Assembly (NCBI GenBank): GCA_010093485.1
Contig: MU001497.1
Span: 66,181 to 130,180 of the forward strand
From: Karstenula rhodostoma CBS 690.94
Taxonomy: Eukaryota > Ascomycota > Dothideomycetes > Pleosporales > Didymosphaeriaceae
Reading direction: 5' to 3'
DNA: 64,000 nt
Part shown: positions 46,738 through 57,271 of the stretch, in pieces
How positions within the stretch are numbered: position 1 is the stretch's first letter
Layout: every line of letters starts with the position of its first letter
Made by a program: the position numbers and the translations under genes
Notes under the pieces: model-generated
What the model saw: only the letters and a program-made list of their open reading frames with translations
Databases searched by the model: none
What the model was told of the DNA's origin: nothing

Positions 46738-48756
46738 TTACTGAAGTCGCACACCAGCGAATTTGTTCTTCTTCGCCTGCTGATCTTGCGCATTGCTGAG
46801 GCCACCGGCACGCGTGTCCAATGAGTTCTCTGCGATCTTCCTCTTCTCCTGCTCAATCTTGTCAAGATGCTTTTTCGTCTTCGTGTTTCCACTGCCCTTG
46901 CCGTGGAACTGGTGGCTAAGCAGCTTGAACGCCTCTTTCTCATTGAGCTGCCTGCCATGTTCGTCCGTATGTGTGAGCTGGAACGTCGGCTTGTATTCCT
47001 TATTGTAAATATCCGCAAGTTTGCGGGCAACATCTTTCTCGGATTTCGCGTTGGCCTGGCGATTGTTTTCCTCGCGATCGCGTGCGGACATAGCCGCCCA
47101 ACGTGCAGAGTTGCGCTGGCGTTCGCGGTCCTCTCTGCGTTCCCGTTCAACTTCCTCTTCGGCTCTGAGTTTATCGGCAAGGAACTTTTCGCGGGAGCGC
47201 CAGAGTGAGTTCTTGTCGGGACCTTCCGTGTTTGCGACGAGGCCTCGCTGTTTGAGAAGTGCAAGCGTGGCACCAATACCGCCACTGACTAGTTTCTCGT
47301 CATCGAGACCTGTGCCTGTGATTTCGGCTGATTTCGCCCGTGATGCACTCCGTTCGCGATCCTCGGCTTCCGCGACTTCTGCATACGACTGCGCCATGTC
47401 AATGTCGCCCTCGTCATCGACATCGACTGCCGGAGAGTCGACGTCCTTGGGAATCTGGCTGCTCTTGCGTCGCTGTCGCCTTCGCGCCTCCTCTGCTTCG
47501 TCCCCTGCATTGGCGCCGAGGTTGTGAACGAATTCGGTAGTCTCATCAATGATAAGAGCACCTGCATCTTCTTCGGCGATTTCTGTGGTATCCACGACTT
47601 CGCCGGGCGTTTGTGGTGCAGAGGTTGCTTCCTCGCGAAGTTGTCGAGCTAGATCTTCTGGGCGCATCTTGCGCTTCTTCAGCGCTTGTCGACGTTGCGC
47701 GGCCAGCTGCGCCTGCAGATCGTCATCGTCTACGAAGGATTCGTCGAAGAGGTTCTTCTTTGCCTTCTTCGGCACAAGCTTGGTCTCTGACTCGTCCACT
47801 TCCATTTCTTCGGTGGGCTCGTCTGGCACCGCGACCATGTCTTCATCGTCCTCAATGCGCCTTCGCTTGGACGACTTCGACTTCTTCTTCTTTGGCTTCT
47901 TCATCTTCACCTCCGAGATGTCCATGTAGTCGTTCACAGGAGTGTCTTCCTGCAGGATGTCGAGACTGATGGCGACCCGCTTGGGCTGAGCCGCGCCTGT
48001 AGCTTCTGCCTGCACCTGTTCCACCGTCCTGCCCTGACCATCGAGTGTGAATGCGTTTCGCTTTTTGCCTTCGATCTCTTCGTCATATTGAGCAAGGATC
48101 GACTTCTGGCCGTCGTCGTTCGGATCGTACGCGCGCTTCCGCTTCTTCGAGTCGAGCTTCTCCTGCAGACGCTCGCGCTCCTTCAGAGAAACGGCTTCGA
48201 GCTCGTCGTCCTCTTCTGCGTCGACGGCAGTGTCTTTGAGCACCAGGACCTGATCCTCGCCATCTTCGAACTGGTCGACCTCGTGGCCAACCCTGACGCC
48301 GGCCAAATCAGCCTCGGTGTATTGCATCGCCTCCCTCGCCTGGCGCTCGCGCTCCTCCAGCTCCTTCTGCATCTGCTCGGCCTTGGCGATCTTCTTCTGG
48401 CGCTTCTTGGAGCTCTTGAGCCAGGCCATGTCGTCCTCGTCTTCGGCAGCATCGGCCAGGCCCTGGCCCTCGAGCTTTGCAAAGCGCGCGGCCTTCTCGC
48501 GCTCCTTCTTTATGGCGACCAGGCGATCTTCGCGTTTCTTCTTCGCTGCTGCCTCGTCCTGCAGCTTCTTCCAATTGTCGAAGCCGGCGGCCTGGCGGGA
48601 CTCGATGGTGCTTGCGGCCTCCTCGTCGGAGTCGTCACCCGCCTGCGCTGGCTTGAAGGCCGGGCCGGAGGGAGCTGCCGCGCCAGGGACCGGCAGAGGG
48701 GCCAGTCCCATGGACAGGCGGATCTTGTTCGCCTCCTCGATGGAGAGGTCCGCCAT
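46738..48756 (-). CDS. U4/U6.U5 tri-snRNP protein Snu66 / SART-1 family, 672 aa
   Basis: Nuclear pre-mRNA splicing factor of the tri-snRNP. A single exon from the ATG at 48,756 (MADLSIEEANKIRLSMGLAP); the frame extends upstream but opens only with TTG. The N-terminal SIEEANKIRLSMGLAPLPVP, DMAWLKSSKKRQKK and LKDTAVDAEEDDELE blocks, and the C-terminal end (YKPTFQLTHTDEHGRQLNEK, AFKLLSHQFHGKGSG, GLSNAQDQQAKKNKFAGVRL), are hallmarks of SART-1/Snu66 proteins. The middle is highly charged Lys/Glu/Asp repeat-like sequence, much of it coiled coil. Confidence 0.92.
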   Translation of the reverse strand: MADLSIEEANKIRLSMGLAPLPVPGAAAPSGPAFKPAQAGDDSDEEAASTIESRQAAGFDNWKKLQDEAAAKKKREDRLVAIKKEREKAARFAKLEGQGLADAAEDEDDMAWLKSSKKRQKKIAKAEQMQKELEERERQAREAMQYTEADLAGVRVGHEVDQFEDGEDQVLVLKDTAVDAEEDDELEAVSLKERERLQEKLDSKKRKRAYDPNDDGQKSILAQYDEEIEGKKRNAFTLDGQGRTVEQVQAEATGAAQPKRVAISLDILQEDTPVNDYMDISEVKMKKPKKKKSKSSKRRRIEDDEDMVAVPDEPTEEMEVDESETKLVPKKAKKNLFDESFVDDDDLQAQLAAQRRQALKKRKMRPEDLARQLREEATSAPQTPGEVVDTTEIAEEDAGALIIDETTEFVHNLGANAGDEAEEARRRQRRKSSQIPKDVDSPAVDVDDEGDIDMAQSYAEVAEAEDRERSASRAKSAEITGTGLDDEKLVSGGIGATLALLKQRGLVANTEGPDKNSLWRSREKFLADKLRAEEEVERERREDRERQRNSARWAAMSARDREENNRQANAKSEKDVARKLADIYNKEYKPTFQLTHTDEHGRQLNEKEAFKLLSHQFHGKGSGNTKTKKHLDKIEQEKRKIAENSLDTRAGGLSNAQDQQAKKNKFAGVRLQ

Positions 48757-49392
48757 GGCGAATGATTCGGGGGGGTTGGGTAGGTGTGTAGGGTCGCTGC
48801 GGTGCGAGCAAGGGCGAAAAGGCGAGCAAAGGGGTGGCCTGTTCTTATCAACGCAATAGGCAATCTGCAATCACGTCCAGGTGGATGTGTAGTTGGGCGT
48901 CACGCGTGTGTCCCAGAGCGGTGTTCGGTGAGGGTGGCAGTCGCGGTCGCACTCGGCAGGCGCCTGCTGCCCCAAGCTTTCTGCTAGCGCGCCAAGATTT
49001 CGCGACTATAATAAATTTCTACAGACGGCCATCCTCTCTTTCCTACCCAACGACCTGTGCCAACGATCCCGTCCATCTTTCGGGGTGTGTTCGGTCGACG
49101 CGTTGGCAGTTCGTCCGCCACAAGGAGCCATCTTTATTATGATGTCAATTTCCGGCCGACAGGTCTGAGAGAGAGTCGGTAGCGTTCGGAAGCCTGAGTT
49201 CGCGGCAACGTTTGAGCTCGGTGGAAGGCGCTGCCAGGGCCACTGATTCCTACTCCCTTATGCTAGGCCGTCGGCCATTGATGCTTGGGAATAACCCAGT
49301 TGCCTACATTCTTTTGCGCAGATGCGTGATATTTTCTTTGCGCCGTGCCTGATGGGCGTTGTGAGGCACATGTATGTCGTCTACGAGCGGCC
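48757..49392. other. Intergenic region upstream of the Snu66 gene
   Basis: About 640 bp holding the promoter of the Snu66 gene and the 3' region of the Pth2 gene. Nothing specific was recognised. Confidence 0.45.
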
Positions 49393-50027
49393 TCATAGCA
49401 GCTTCAGATTGCCCGTCACCTGGTCGATGACGCCCTTCGGCGCCGGTCCGATGCCCAGCACTGTTGCGCTCCCGCTCGCAATCTGCGTCCGCCCTGCATC
49501 GTGAATGACCTGTGCAACCAGCCCCAAGCTCAGCGCCTGCGCCTGCAGCACCTCGAGCTCCTCCTCGCTCTTGACCTGAAGCGCCACCTTCATCTGCCCG
49601 CTGCGCTCCCATCGCTTCAAGACCGCAGAGTGCGGTGACCGCCGGAGGAACTGCTTGTAGCACGCGAGCGTCGCATGGCCGCACTGGGCTCCGATTTTGC
49701 CTGCGTATACTGTCAGCGACCGCGCGGGGCAGCACGCCGAGCGCAAAAGAGCGTACCCTTGGTCATTCCAAGATCAGTCCGCACAATCAGCACGAGCTTG
49801 CACTCTTCGCTGTGGCCGGGGAACTCGCTCGGTGCGCTGTCATCGTCCTCGTCGCTTGATTCATCCGATTCCAGAGCCTTCTCTTTGCGTGCTGAAGACG
49901 CTGCGATGGGGCTGCCCCCGAATAGACCCAGCGATTTCGCTTGTCCGAGCAGGTAGCCAGTGACGAGCCCAATAATCGCACAGGCAGTTGCGACGTTCGC
50001 CATGGAAGGCTGCGCGGAGTCCGGCAT
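49393..50027 (-). CDS. Peptidyl-tRNA hydrolase 2 (Pth2/Bit1 family), 192 aa
   Basis: Cleaves peptidyl-tRNAs released from stalled ribosomes. Two exons, 50,027-49,757 and 49,700-49,393, with a phase-1 intron (GTACGC...ACGCAG). The N-terminus has one hydrophobic segment (VATACAIIGLVTGYLLG) that would anchor it in a membrane, as known for the mitochondrial outer-membrane Pth2. An acidic linker (ESDESSDEDDD) follows. The enzyme domain runs KLVLIVRTDLGMTKGKIGAQ (K, GK and GHA catalytic region), CGHATLACYK, GQMKVALQV, VIHDAGRTQIASGSATVLGI and GPAPKGVIDQVTGNLKLL. Length and all core motifs are as in the family. Confidence 0.92.
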
Positions 50028-50299
50028 GGTGAGGTACGGATCGATGGCCGATGTCTGTAGCTATGAAGTGTTTTGTCGGGTTGTGTATGCTCGTCGCAGC
50101 ATTCAAGGCACGTTATCGTCGGTCGTGTATGTGCGGCGAGTTGAACACGCCTTCCGTTCGGAACCACTGCTCGCTAGCGCATCCGAGGTGCACGTCATTC
50201 CGATCCTTTCACTCAATACTAGAGATCCCAACGAACTGGGCTTTCGCGCACTTCCGTTTTCGTCGGACCAACGGATACTTTCTCCGTGTCTTTCCCCCA

Positions 50300-50575
50300 A
50301 TGATCTCGCCGGACAAGAACCGCAAACAGGTACAGAAGGGAGAAGATGCTGTACTGTCGTCTTATACGTATCGTAGAAACCCAAAGTGGTGTGACGAATG
50401 TGCTATAAAGGAAAGAGAATCTCTCCAGAGCGATGAGTACACAAAGGCGCAGGTAGCAAAGAGGGCAGCTCCTTTCTTTGGCGGACTGGAATCTGCACAA
50501 AAATGGGTAGAGTTGCAATTCCCGAACCTTGTCGTTGACGACGACGGCGACGACTTCTTCGGCATCGGCTATTGA
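50300..50575 (+). CDS. Small hypothetical protein, 91 aa
   Basis: A short open frame from ATG 50,300 (MISPDKNRKQVQKGEDAVLS). Its contents are protein-like: RNPKWCDECAIKER with a CxxC pair, AAPFFGGLESAQKWVELQFP and an acidic DDDGDDFF end. The frame also extends upstream to 50,051 but that part is less convincing. No family was recognised. It is transcribed away from the Pth2 gene and could share its promoter region. Confidence 0.4.
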   Translation: MISPDKNRKQVQKGEDAVLSSYTYRRNPKWCDECAIKERESLQSDEYTKAQVAKRAAPFFGGLESAQKWVELQFPNLVVDDDGDDFFGIGY

Positions 50576-50888
50576 CGGACGGTTACGTCAAGATCTGTAT
50601 GCATTCGAGATGGAGGGCCGATGTGCTCAGTGTGGACGATCTTTTCAGCAATCAACAACAGTGCTCTACTCTCACCAACAACCTTGGACGTCACCGCAGA
50701 GCCCTTTGTCGTTTTTTCCATGCACCACTTCCCTCGTCGATTTACCCGCGAAGTGGTCAAGAGCAGCTCGTGGAAATGCCTCGTATTCGGCCGGCTTTAC
50801 GATATGGTACCCGCATAGCTCGCAGCATCTCGTATTCGCTACTCCAAGTCTTGTTCCTCTTAACGTCAAACGACACTTCAGCCATTCC
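50576..50888. other. Short convergent intergenic region
   Basis: 313 bp between the small plus-strand frame and the 3' end of the Nudix gene. Nothing was recognised. Confidence 0.4.
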
Positions 50889-51773
50889 CTACTTGATTTG
50901 TCTCGTTCTCTTCAAATACTCATACAAACTCCACGCCGCGAGCGTCTTCCCATCTCTCGCCCCCACCTGCAGCAGCTTCTCGTAGTTAAGCAGCCTAATC
51001 CGAATATGCTCTCTCTCCGACCTCTCGCCCCCCAATTTCCCCCTCAGCCCATCAATCTGCATGCGATCCATCTCCTTTTCCCACAGATAAATACTAATAA
51101 ACTCGTCGCACCCACCGGGACTCGGATACATCGCGTTCTGCAGTGACTCCTCCGTCTCGTGGCCCTTGAGCGCAAGCTCCGTCATGTTGATCAAATCCTG
51201 CTCTTTCAGCTTCAGTCCGACCTCCTCTTCCAGCTCGCGCGCGGCCGTCCCGCCGAAGCTGTCATCTTTCGGATCGATCATACCAGCCGGGATTTCCATG
51301 AAGCTAAGGCTGCCGGCGGGGATGCGTGCCTGCTCCGTCATAATGACATACCGCTCGTCGAGGGAGTCGGTGGGCCGGACGATTATGAGCACGGCGACGC
51401 TGCCGCCGCGCAGGAAGACGACGGCGGGGATGTCTTCGCCTTTGGCGTTTTCGACTTTCGCTCTGAGTTTGATAAAGAGAGGGCGCTTCTGATGTGGAAG
51501 TGCTTCTAGACGTCCTACTAGGTCGTAACTCTGGATCTCGATGCTTTTGAGCTCGTAGGGATCCGCGTTGAACTCGTGGTCGCTGAATTTCTGGCGCTTC
51601 AAGGAGGATTGCAGGGTCTTTTGCCAGGTATCGAAGCCCCGGAAATTTAAGATCTGGCTCTGGGTGATGCCGGAGTCGTGGGTTACGGGGACGGTGTTGT
51701 CCCAACCTGGGAGGGAGAAAGACTCGAGATTGGGTTCACTCGGCGGTGATGCGCCTGCGGTTGTGTCGTCCAT
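50889..51773 (-). CDS. Nudix hydrolase (ADP-sugar diphosphatase-like), 294 aa
   Basis: Hydrolyses nucleoside-diphosphate sugars, probably ADP-ribose or ADP-glucose by resemblance to the ADP-sugar branch. Single exon from MDDTTAGASP. The Nudix box is present as GMIDPKDDSFGGTAARELEE followed by EVGL, matching G-x5-(E/D)-x7-R-E-x-x-E-E-x-G with Asp in the first acidic position. The preceding strand has IMTEQARIPAGSLSFMEIPA, typical of ADP-sugar enzymes (Q-x-R, E-x-P-A-G). The C-terminal part has SPGGCDEFISIYLWEK, compatible with the S-P-G-x-x-x-E loop of this branch. It is divergent from the second HET gene. Confidence 0.87.
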   Translation of the reverse strand: MDDTTAGASPPSEPNLESFSLPGWDNTVPVTHDSGITQSQILNFRGFDTWQKTLQSSLKRQKFSDHEFNADPYELKSIEIQSYDLVGRLEALPHQKRPLFIKLRAKVENAKGEDIPAVVFLRGGSVAVLIIVRPTDSLDERYVIMTEQARIPAGSLSFMEIPAGMIDPKDDSFGGTAARELEEEVGLKLKEQDLINMTELALKGHETEESLQNAMYPSPGGCDEFISIYLWEKEMDRMQIDGLRGKLGGERSEREHIRIRLLNYEKLLQVGARDGKTLAAWSLYEYLKRTRQIK

Positions 51774-52299
51774 AAGGATCCAGGCTGCTCGTCCCTCGCC
51801 ACTATTTGGTAGGTGCCAAATTTTTGCACCTCACCACGATTTGGTAGAGGTGAATGAGGTATAGGAAATGGGATTTTGAGGTGATTTGGGCCCCCGATCA
51901 GTCGCAAATTATGGATATGGACAGTCAGAGCGGGGTCCAGGTAGCGTAGTGCAGGTGTGTGCCGACTAGGCTGTAAGAGACGACTCGATATTCAGCCTGG
52001 CCTATGGGCATGGGAGACACCAGGTCGTATAGTTGTATTGGTGGCTTTTGTTCCAGGATGAATGACTGCAGGATATCGATGACTGTCGCGATCCAAGACC
52101 ATTGGTGGGTATTTCAGCTGAGACATTTTTCCTTCTCCATAGAGGGGAAGCGGGGCCATGAAGGATTGTGGCTATCGAAGTCGGTTGTCCCCAGCAACTC
52201 CACTTAATTGATAAGCATGCGCATGCACCCCTGGGGGCCAAACCACGCATCTTTATGTGCGTTCCGCGCACCCTCAGCCTTGTCCCCTTTGCTATAATC
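51774..52299. other. Divergent promoter region
   Basis: 526 bp between the Nudix and HET gene starts. It includes the inverted repeat AGGTGC...GCACCT (51,811-51,831) and the word ATTTGGTAG twice (51,804 and 51,839). These are possible regulatory sites but unproven. Confidence 0.4.
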
Positions 52300-54768
52300 A
52301 TGATTTGCACGACCTGCTACTGTATGCTTCGAGGGCAGACGGGACGACAATGGCGCGGGACGTTCGACATCCATTTCAATCATCATCAAACCCTGTACAG
52401 CCTCGAGCGCTCGGCGACCATGAGCTGCTGCATCTGCCGCATCATATGGGACGAATTGACAGAGAAGTACCAAGGCACAAAATTGGCAAAAGTATTACAG
52501 AAGAACTTACGAACGTCTTCAAACGTGGATCACCTACTAGAACTCCATCGCAAACAAACGGATTCAGAGCGCCAAGTACAATTTGTGCGGGCTTTCCTGT
52601 CTGAGCTCCAGGGAGGACAAGATAACGATCTCTACCGCCTAGACTTCCGACTTGTCGAATCCGACTCCAAGAGACTGGCCACGTTTCTTCTAGAGAAATC
52701 CAGTAAGTGGTCGCGCTAATCATGACCAGGGTTTGCTCTAATCAAATCTTCAGAAAACGAGCCAGACTCGGAGATCTACACACCCTTAACCGACAGCACA
52801 GATTCCGAAGAGGTCCTACAGCTGGCACGATTCTGGCTGAATAGATGTCTTGGCCCAGACCACCCTGAGTGCCCTAACGAGACTTTCAATGATAGTGTGC
52901 GCTTATACCCATCACGGTTGCTTGAGTTACCTGATTCCGACGACCGTGGAAAACCATTTGGTTTCTTATCAAAAAGTAGGAACGGGCAAGGGAATAAGGT
53001 GGAACTGAACGAAGAGGAGGTCCGCTTAGTTGTCACAGCTGGATGCCGAATCCGTCCTTACCAGGCCACCAACGGCAAGGATCTGGATTCGCGGCGCAAT
53101 ACTTTGTCGAGCATCAGGTCTCCGATAGAAAATGATTCCGAGAGTCAGCTCAATGGATCTGCAACACCCACGAACGACAGACCGTCGTCAACGAAGCTCC
53201 GGGTTACAGGAATAAAGTTCGAAGACGATGAACGACCGCGCGGACATTATGTAACACTAAGTCATTGCTGGGGGGAGGCAAAGTTCACGAAGCTTACGAA
53301 GGAGAATCTGGAAGACTTCAAGAAAGGGATCCCGCTCAGCTCACTCCCCTCGACGTTCCGCCAAGCGATCCACTTCGCTCGCCGCCTTAATCCATCAATC
53401 CGCTACATATGGATAGATTCTCTGTGTATCGTTCAAGACAGCAAGGACGATTGGAACCGCGAGTCGGTAGAGATGTACAGCGTATATCGAAACTCGTACT
53501 GTAACATATCAGCGACTGCCGCGTCCGACAGCACACATGGCATGCACTTCAGCCGGGACCCACATCACCTATGGGAAGACGAGATCAATCTGAACACCGA
53601 AGGTATCCCCCGAGCGCTGGACGAGAGAGTACCGAGACGTAACCTCGGCCTTGAACCCCTTATTCGCCGATGCAAGATCCAGGACGCATCCTTCTGGGAC
53701 CGGCAAGTCGACGATGCGCCAGTCAACCGACGCGCGTGGGTTCTCCAAGAAAGACTGCTAGCCCCAAGAGTCTTACATTTTTGCAAAGACCAGATCGCTT
53801 GGGAATGTCCGCACATCGATGCAGCCGAAAGTTATCCTTATGGCGTGTCTAAAATGGAGCTCCGCGCCGGCACGGTTGGTGAACGGACGCGGCTCAAAGC
53901 TTTGGTACCGGGTGGATATGGGCCCACAGCGCTTGCCATTGGACGCACAGAGAACGCCTATGCCGCACATGAAGACTGGAAGAGCATAGTGGAGAGATAC
54001 TCGCGGACCAGTCTTACGAAGTCTAACGATAAGCTTATCGCTCTTGCCGGTATTGCTGAGCTTACGTCCAAGCGCATGGGCGACCGACTAATATACGTGG
54101 CGGGCATGTGGGAGAAGTTCCTCGCCAGCCAACTGCTGTGGTATGTTGAGCCGAAATACGAGGACGAGGGTTTCAAGTATCCCCAGAAGCGCCCCGACCC
54201 TAAAGATCCCGAGTGCTGGCGCGCTCCTACTTTTTCGTGGGCGGCCGTAGATGCACCGCAAGGTATTCGGTGCCCAGAGACGGTACGAGAAGACGACCTG
54301 CAGCTATCAGTTCAGAAGATACACGTGCGACCTGCTTTTAACGGGGACTTCAAGTTCGGCGCTATAGCGTCAGACTGCTACATTGACATCCGCTGCTCCC
54401 TGATAGAAGTAGAGATTCAGAAGGTTATTGGGCCGCCGAATGAAGTCATTGTGGACGATGGCGTTGAGAGGACAGTGAGGTACACTTGGAAGGTGCCTGG
54501 AAATGACGGGAAGCCGATTGTATCGAATCTGTATCTTGACAGTCCGCATGATGACTTCGAGATGATACAGAGGGACGGAAACGTTTTTTGTATCCCGGCG
54601 CATAAGAAGGCGAGTGGCCAGCTAATCTGTTTGTTAGTTCAGCTATATGAAGACGGCAGACCGGCGACGTATCGGCGCATAGGGGTCGCGGATGTGCCTG
54701 CTTTCTGGACGGGGAAGACTTTTCTCATGGCTGCTCCTACGGAGGAGACGACCATACGGCTGGTGTAA
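52300..54768 (+). CDS. HET-domain protein (heterokaryon incompatibility), 805 aa
   Basis: Two exons, 52,300-52,702 and 52,754-54,768, with a 51-bp intron (GTAAGT...CTTCAG, phase 1). ATG 52,300 (MICTTCYCMLRGQTG) is chosen because the Cys-rich HET N-terminus starts there; the frame further up opens with GTG and carries no family similarity. Residues about 1-140 include HFNHHQTLYSLERSATMSCC and ICRIIWDEL. The HET domain has LPSRLLELPD-type residues (PSRLLELPD), HYVTLSHCWG, LPSTFRQAIHFARRL, IRYIWIDSLCIVQDSKDDW, SATAASDSTHGM, RRAWVLQERLLAPRVLHFC and DKLIALAGIAELT. Full length and apparently intact. Nonself-recognition role by family. Confidence 0.9.
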
Positions 54769-54895
54769 GATGCGACCACGATGACAAGTGGTTATTGGCT
54801 GGATACATTGCTTGGCCAAATCTATGTTGAGTTGGGATAGTTGAAGTGACACATACTACCTTCCGTATATTTGGATTTTGGAACGGGATCCAGTT

Positions 54896-55715
54896 CTAGC
54901 CTATCATATCTGCGGCAGCGGATATAGTTGCCGCTGTCTCCTCTAAGGCACGATTTGCTCCAGGGTAATCTTTCTGCGCCAGACTTCCCTGAACGCTGGG
55001 CAGAAAAACTTCATCATACCCGAACCAGAGGCCAGGTGCGAAGACCTGGATGCGGTCAGCCAGAACTCCATTTTGCAGAAGAGGAGGAGGGTTCAAAACA
55101 TACCTGGTGTCTGTACCACGGTCGTCCCTTCAAGTCGGACCCTTTTTCCAATAGAAAGGCGCGCTCAAGGCTTATGAGCTGGTTGTTGACTGTTTCGAGA
55201 CTGTCATCTTCTATGCCGTTGTCAAGCTCCGCCTTAAATCGCGAAGCCTCTGCTGTGAACCCGTCCAGCTCTTCTTCAAACGCGGCTGTGACCAGCTGGG
55301 GGTTTTGGTCCTTCAAGTGTTTGAAGTTCCGAGAAAGTGCAGCAGGATAGTCTGTCACATCAAACGGTATGAGCTTCGCGCAAGCCAGCTTGACAGCAAC
55401 GAGACTCCACAACTGCGCCATAGCCTTGTTCTTGCGGAACCCGACATCGCCAAACCTGTCAATCCAGTAGTAGCTGTCGTAATTCGAGTGGTAAAGATAA
55501 ACACCCTGACCCTGACGATTGAATAGCATGTCGACCGACGGGATACCAAAATGGTGTGCAAACGCTGTGTAATCGCTTCCAGTCCCAAGAAGCGCAAGAC
55601 TCGGCTTGTCGATTTCTGCTGCGCTGCGTCGGAGATCCTCGAGCCAGTCGTCAAGGATGGTTTTGTCGTCGTAGATAGGTGATGGAACAGCCGCTGCAAT
55701 AGAATGAAGAACTCC
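54896..55715 (-). pseudogene. 5'-truncated M28 peptidase (glutamate carboxypeptidase II-like), C-terminal half
   Basis: Minus-strand exon about 55,715-55,104 and last exon 55,045-54,896 (intron GTATGT...ATCCAG, frame kept). The protein reads PSPIYDDKTILDDWLEDLR, LALLGTGSDYTAFAHHFGIP, VYLYHSNYDSYYWIDRFGD (the His is the last zinc ligand of this family) and ends with the dimerisation domain, RHQ-VFAPGLWFGYDEVFLP and GANRALEETAA. The N-terminal half with the other zinc ligands (H-x-D, D-E-E) is absent. Upstream the same strand reads through antisense to a different gene. It is cut at about 55,700-55,725 and cannot be an active enzyme. Confidence 0.75.
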
Positions 55716-56669
55716 GTACGGCCTAGGCCATATCACCAATACTGCCATCAAACCCTGGGAGTACATCTTATTGATTCTCGGACTTCTGAGTATGCTTGTC
55801 GGGATCGCCTGGTTGTTCATCATGCCCTCAACACCTAGCAAAGCCAAATTTCTGACCCATGACGAGAAGGTCATCGCTGTGCAGCGAGTCGCTAAAAACA
55901 TGATGGGGATTAAGAACTACCAGTGGAAGTACTATCAGATGTGGCATGCCGTAAAGGATCCCAAGACCTTGCCTTCGTCTTCTTGACTATGCTTCCCAAC
56001 GGCGGTCTCACCAACTTTAGCTCCTTGGTAATTCAGGGTCTTGGATTTGATCGTTTCGGTACTCTGCTGATTGGCATGCCGTCGTCCATTGTCAGTTCAG
56101 GAAGCATGGTCGTCTGGGGACTTTTCTCCATAAAATACGGACATCTACGAACCTGGGGCATGATCATCCCACTTCTTCCCGCCATCGCAGATATCGCAAT
56201 TGTCTATGGTACGATGAACACCGACGCCAACAAGTACGGCCGTGTGGTGGCCTACTGGCTCATTAACTCATACGCTGTCACTGTAAGCAACCCTCGAAAA
56301 CAATTCTTACCCTGACCTAATGCCTGGCAGTGGCCTTTCCTTTTGACTATTATCGGCCAGAACGTCGCCGGTCATACAAAGCGCGCCTTCACTAACGCCC
56401 TCATGCTCATCATATTCGCAGCGGGTAACATCGCAGGGCCATTCTTCTTCCGCACCCAAGATGCTCCTCACTACGTTCTGGCCATCACGACGATCCCGGT
56501 ATGCTTTTCCTTGGCTCTGTTTTGCGCACTAGGTCTGCGGCTGTATATGATATGGGAGAATCGTCGACGCGAGAGAGTCTTTGGGCTGCTTCAAACGGTG
56601 AATGATCAAGTGGACGGCATGCGCTTGGGTATGCATGACAAGAAGAATTTAGAGAACCCCGACTTCTGA
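55716..56669 (+). pseudogene. 5'-truncated MFS transporter (Dal5/allantoate-permease type) with a frameshift
   Basis: The frame starts abruptly with RTPYGLGHITNTAIKPWEY just after an in-frame TGA and continues as TM6-TM12 of the anion:cation symporter branch: IMPSTPSKAKFLTHDEKVIA, MLPNGGLTNFSSLVIQGLGF, LRTWGMIIPLLP, then after an intron (GTAAGC...TGGCAG) GQNVAGHTKRAFTNALMLI and GNIAGPFFFRTQDAPHYVLA. The last residues are LENPDF. TM1-TM5 are missing. In addition the frame shifts between AVKDPKT and LAFVFLT near 55,970, best explained by loss of one base. The gene is broken. Confidence 0.75.
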
Positions 56670-57271
56670 TACGTGCTATAGAGTACGTAGAATTCAATAA
56701 CTGGGTGAGCTCAGCAGTGGATGTAAGCTACATACTCGTACAGTTATGAAAGTCGTGTGTAGATCCTCGGAGTCCGTCGTGAAATCATGCAATATACGCT
56801 CTTCAAATTGTCGGCTCTAGATCGTTCACAGTTCGAACGCGGGCTCCCATTACAATGATGTTACACCTCGTACATTCGTCGCCTCTGGCCACGATACAGT
56901 TGGAGCAACTCGGACCATCGCATGAGAATGAGCACGCCGTGATGCATCGTAAGATGAGACCGCTGCCAGTAACACTGCGCGCCTTGCAAGGCACCCTGGT
57001 CGTTGCACTGTAAGGCAAATTCGATTGATCAGCCCCGTCCACCGAACAACAACTTCGTCAAAATGCGACTTCTTCTGTCTATACGGGGAGGCGCTACATG
57101 CAGCCAATAGAGAAATGCCATGGTATGCACAGCCCCCTCCGCCTCTTACAGAAGTGCATTATAGAGCTTAGTGGTTGACCAGGATGATAGCGAAAGTGGC
57201 GCAGCCCTCTAGAGCTTGTTGTATATCCGTCTGGTGTACTACCCCGCCATTGTCTCGTAGACAATCAAAAC
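56670..57271. other. Intergenic region, nothing specific seen
   Basis: About 600 bp between the truncated MFS gene and the NADAR gene. It is presumably the promoter of the latter. Confidence 0.45.

Noticed and set aside
55716..55901. N-terminal extension of the M28 peptidase frame (MFLATRCTAM...)
   Set aside because: It is antisense to recognisable MFS sequence and has no M28 similarity; the frame is open by chance past the breakpoint.
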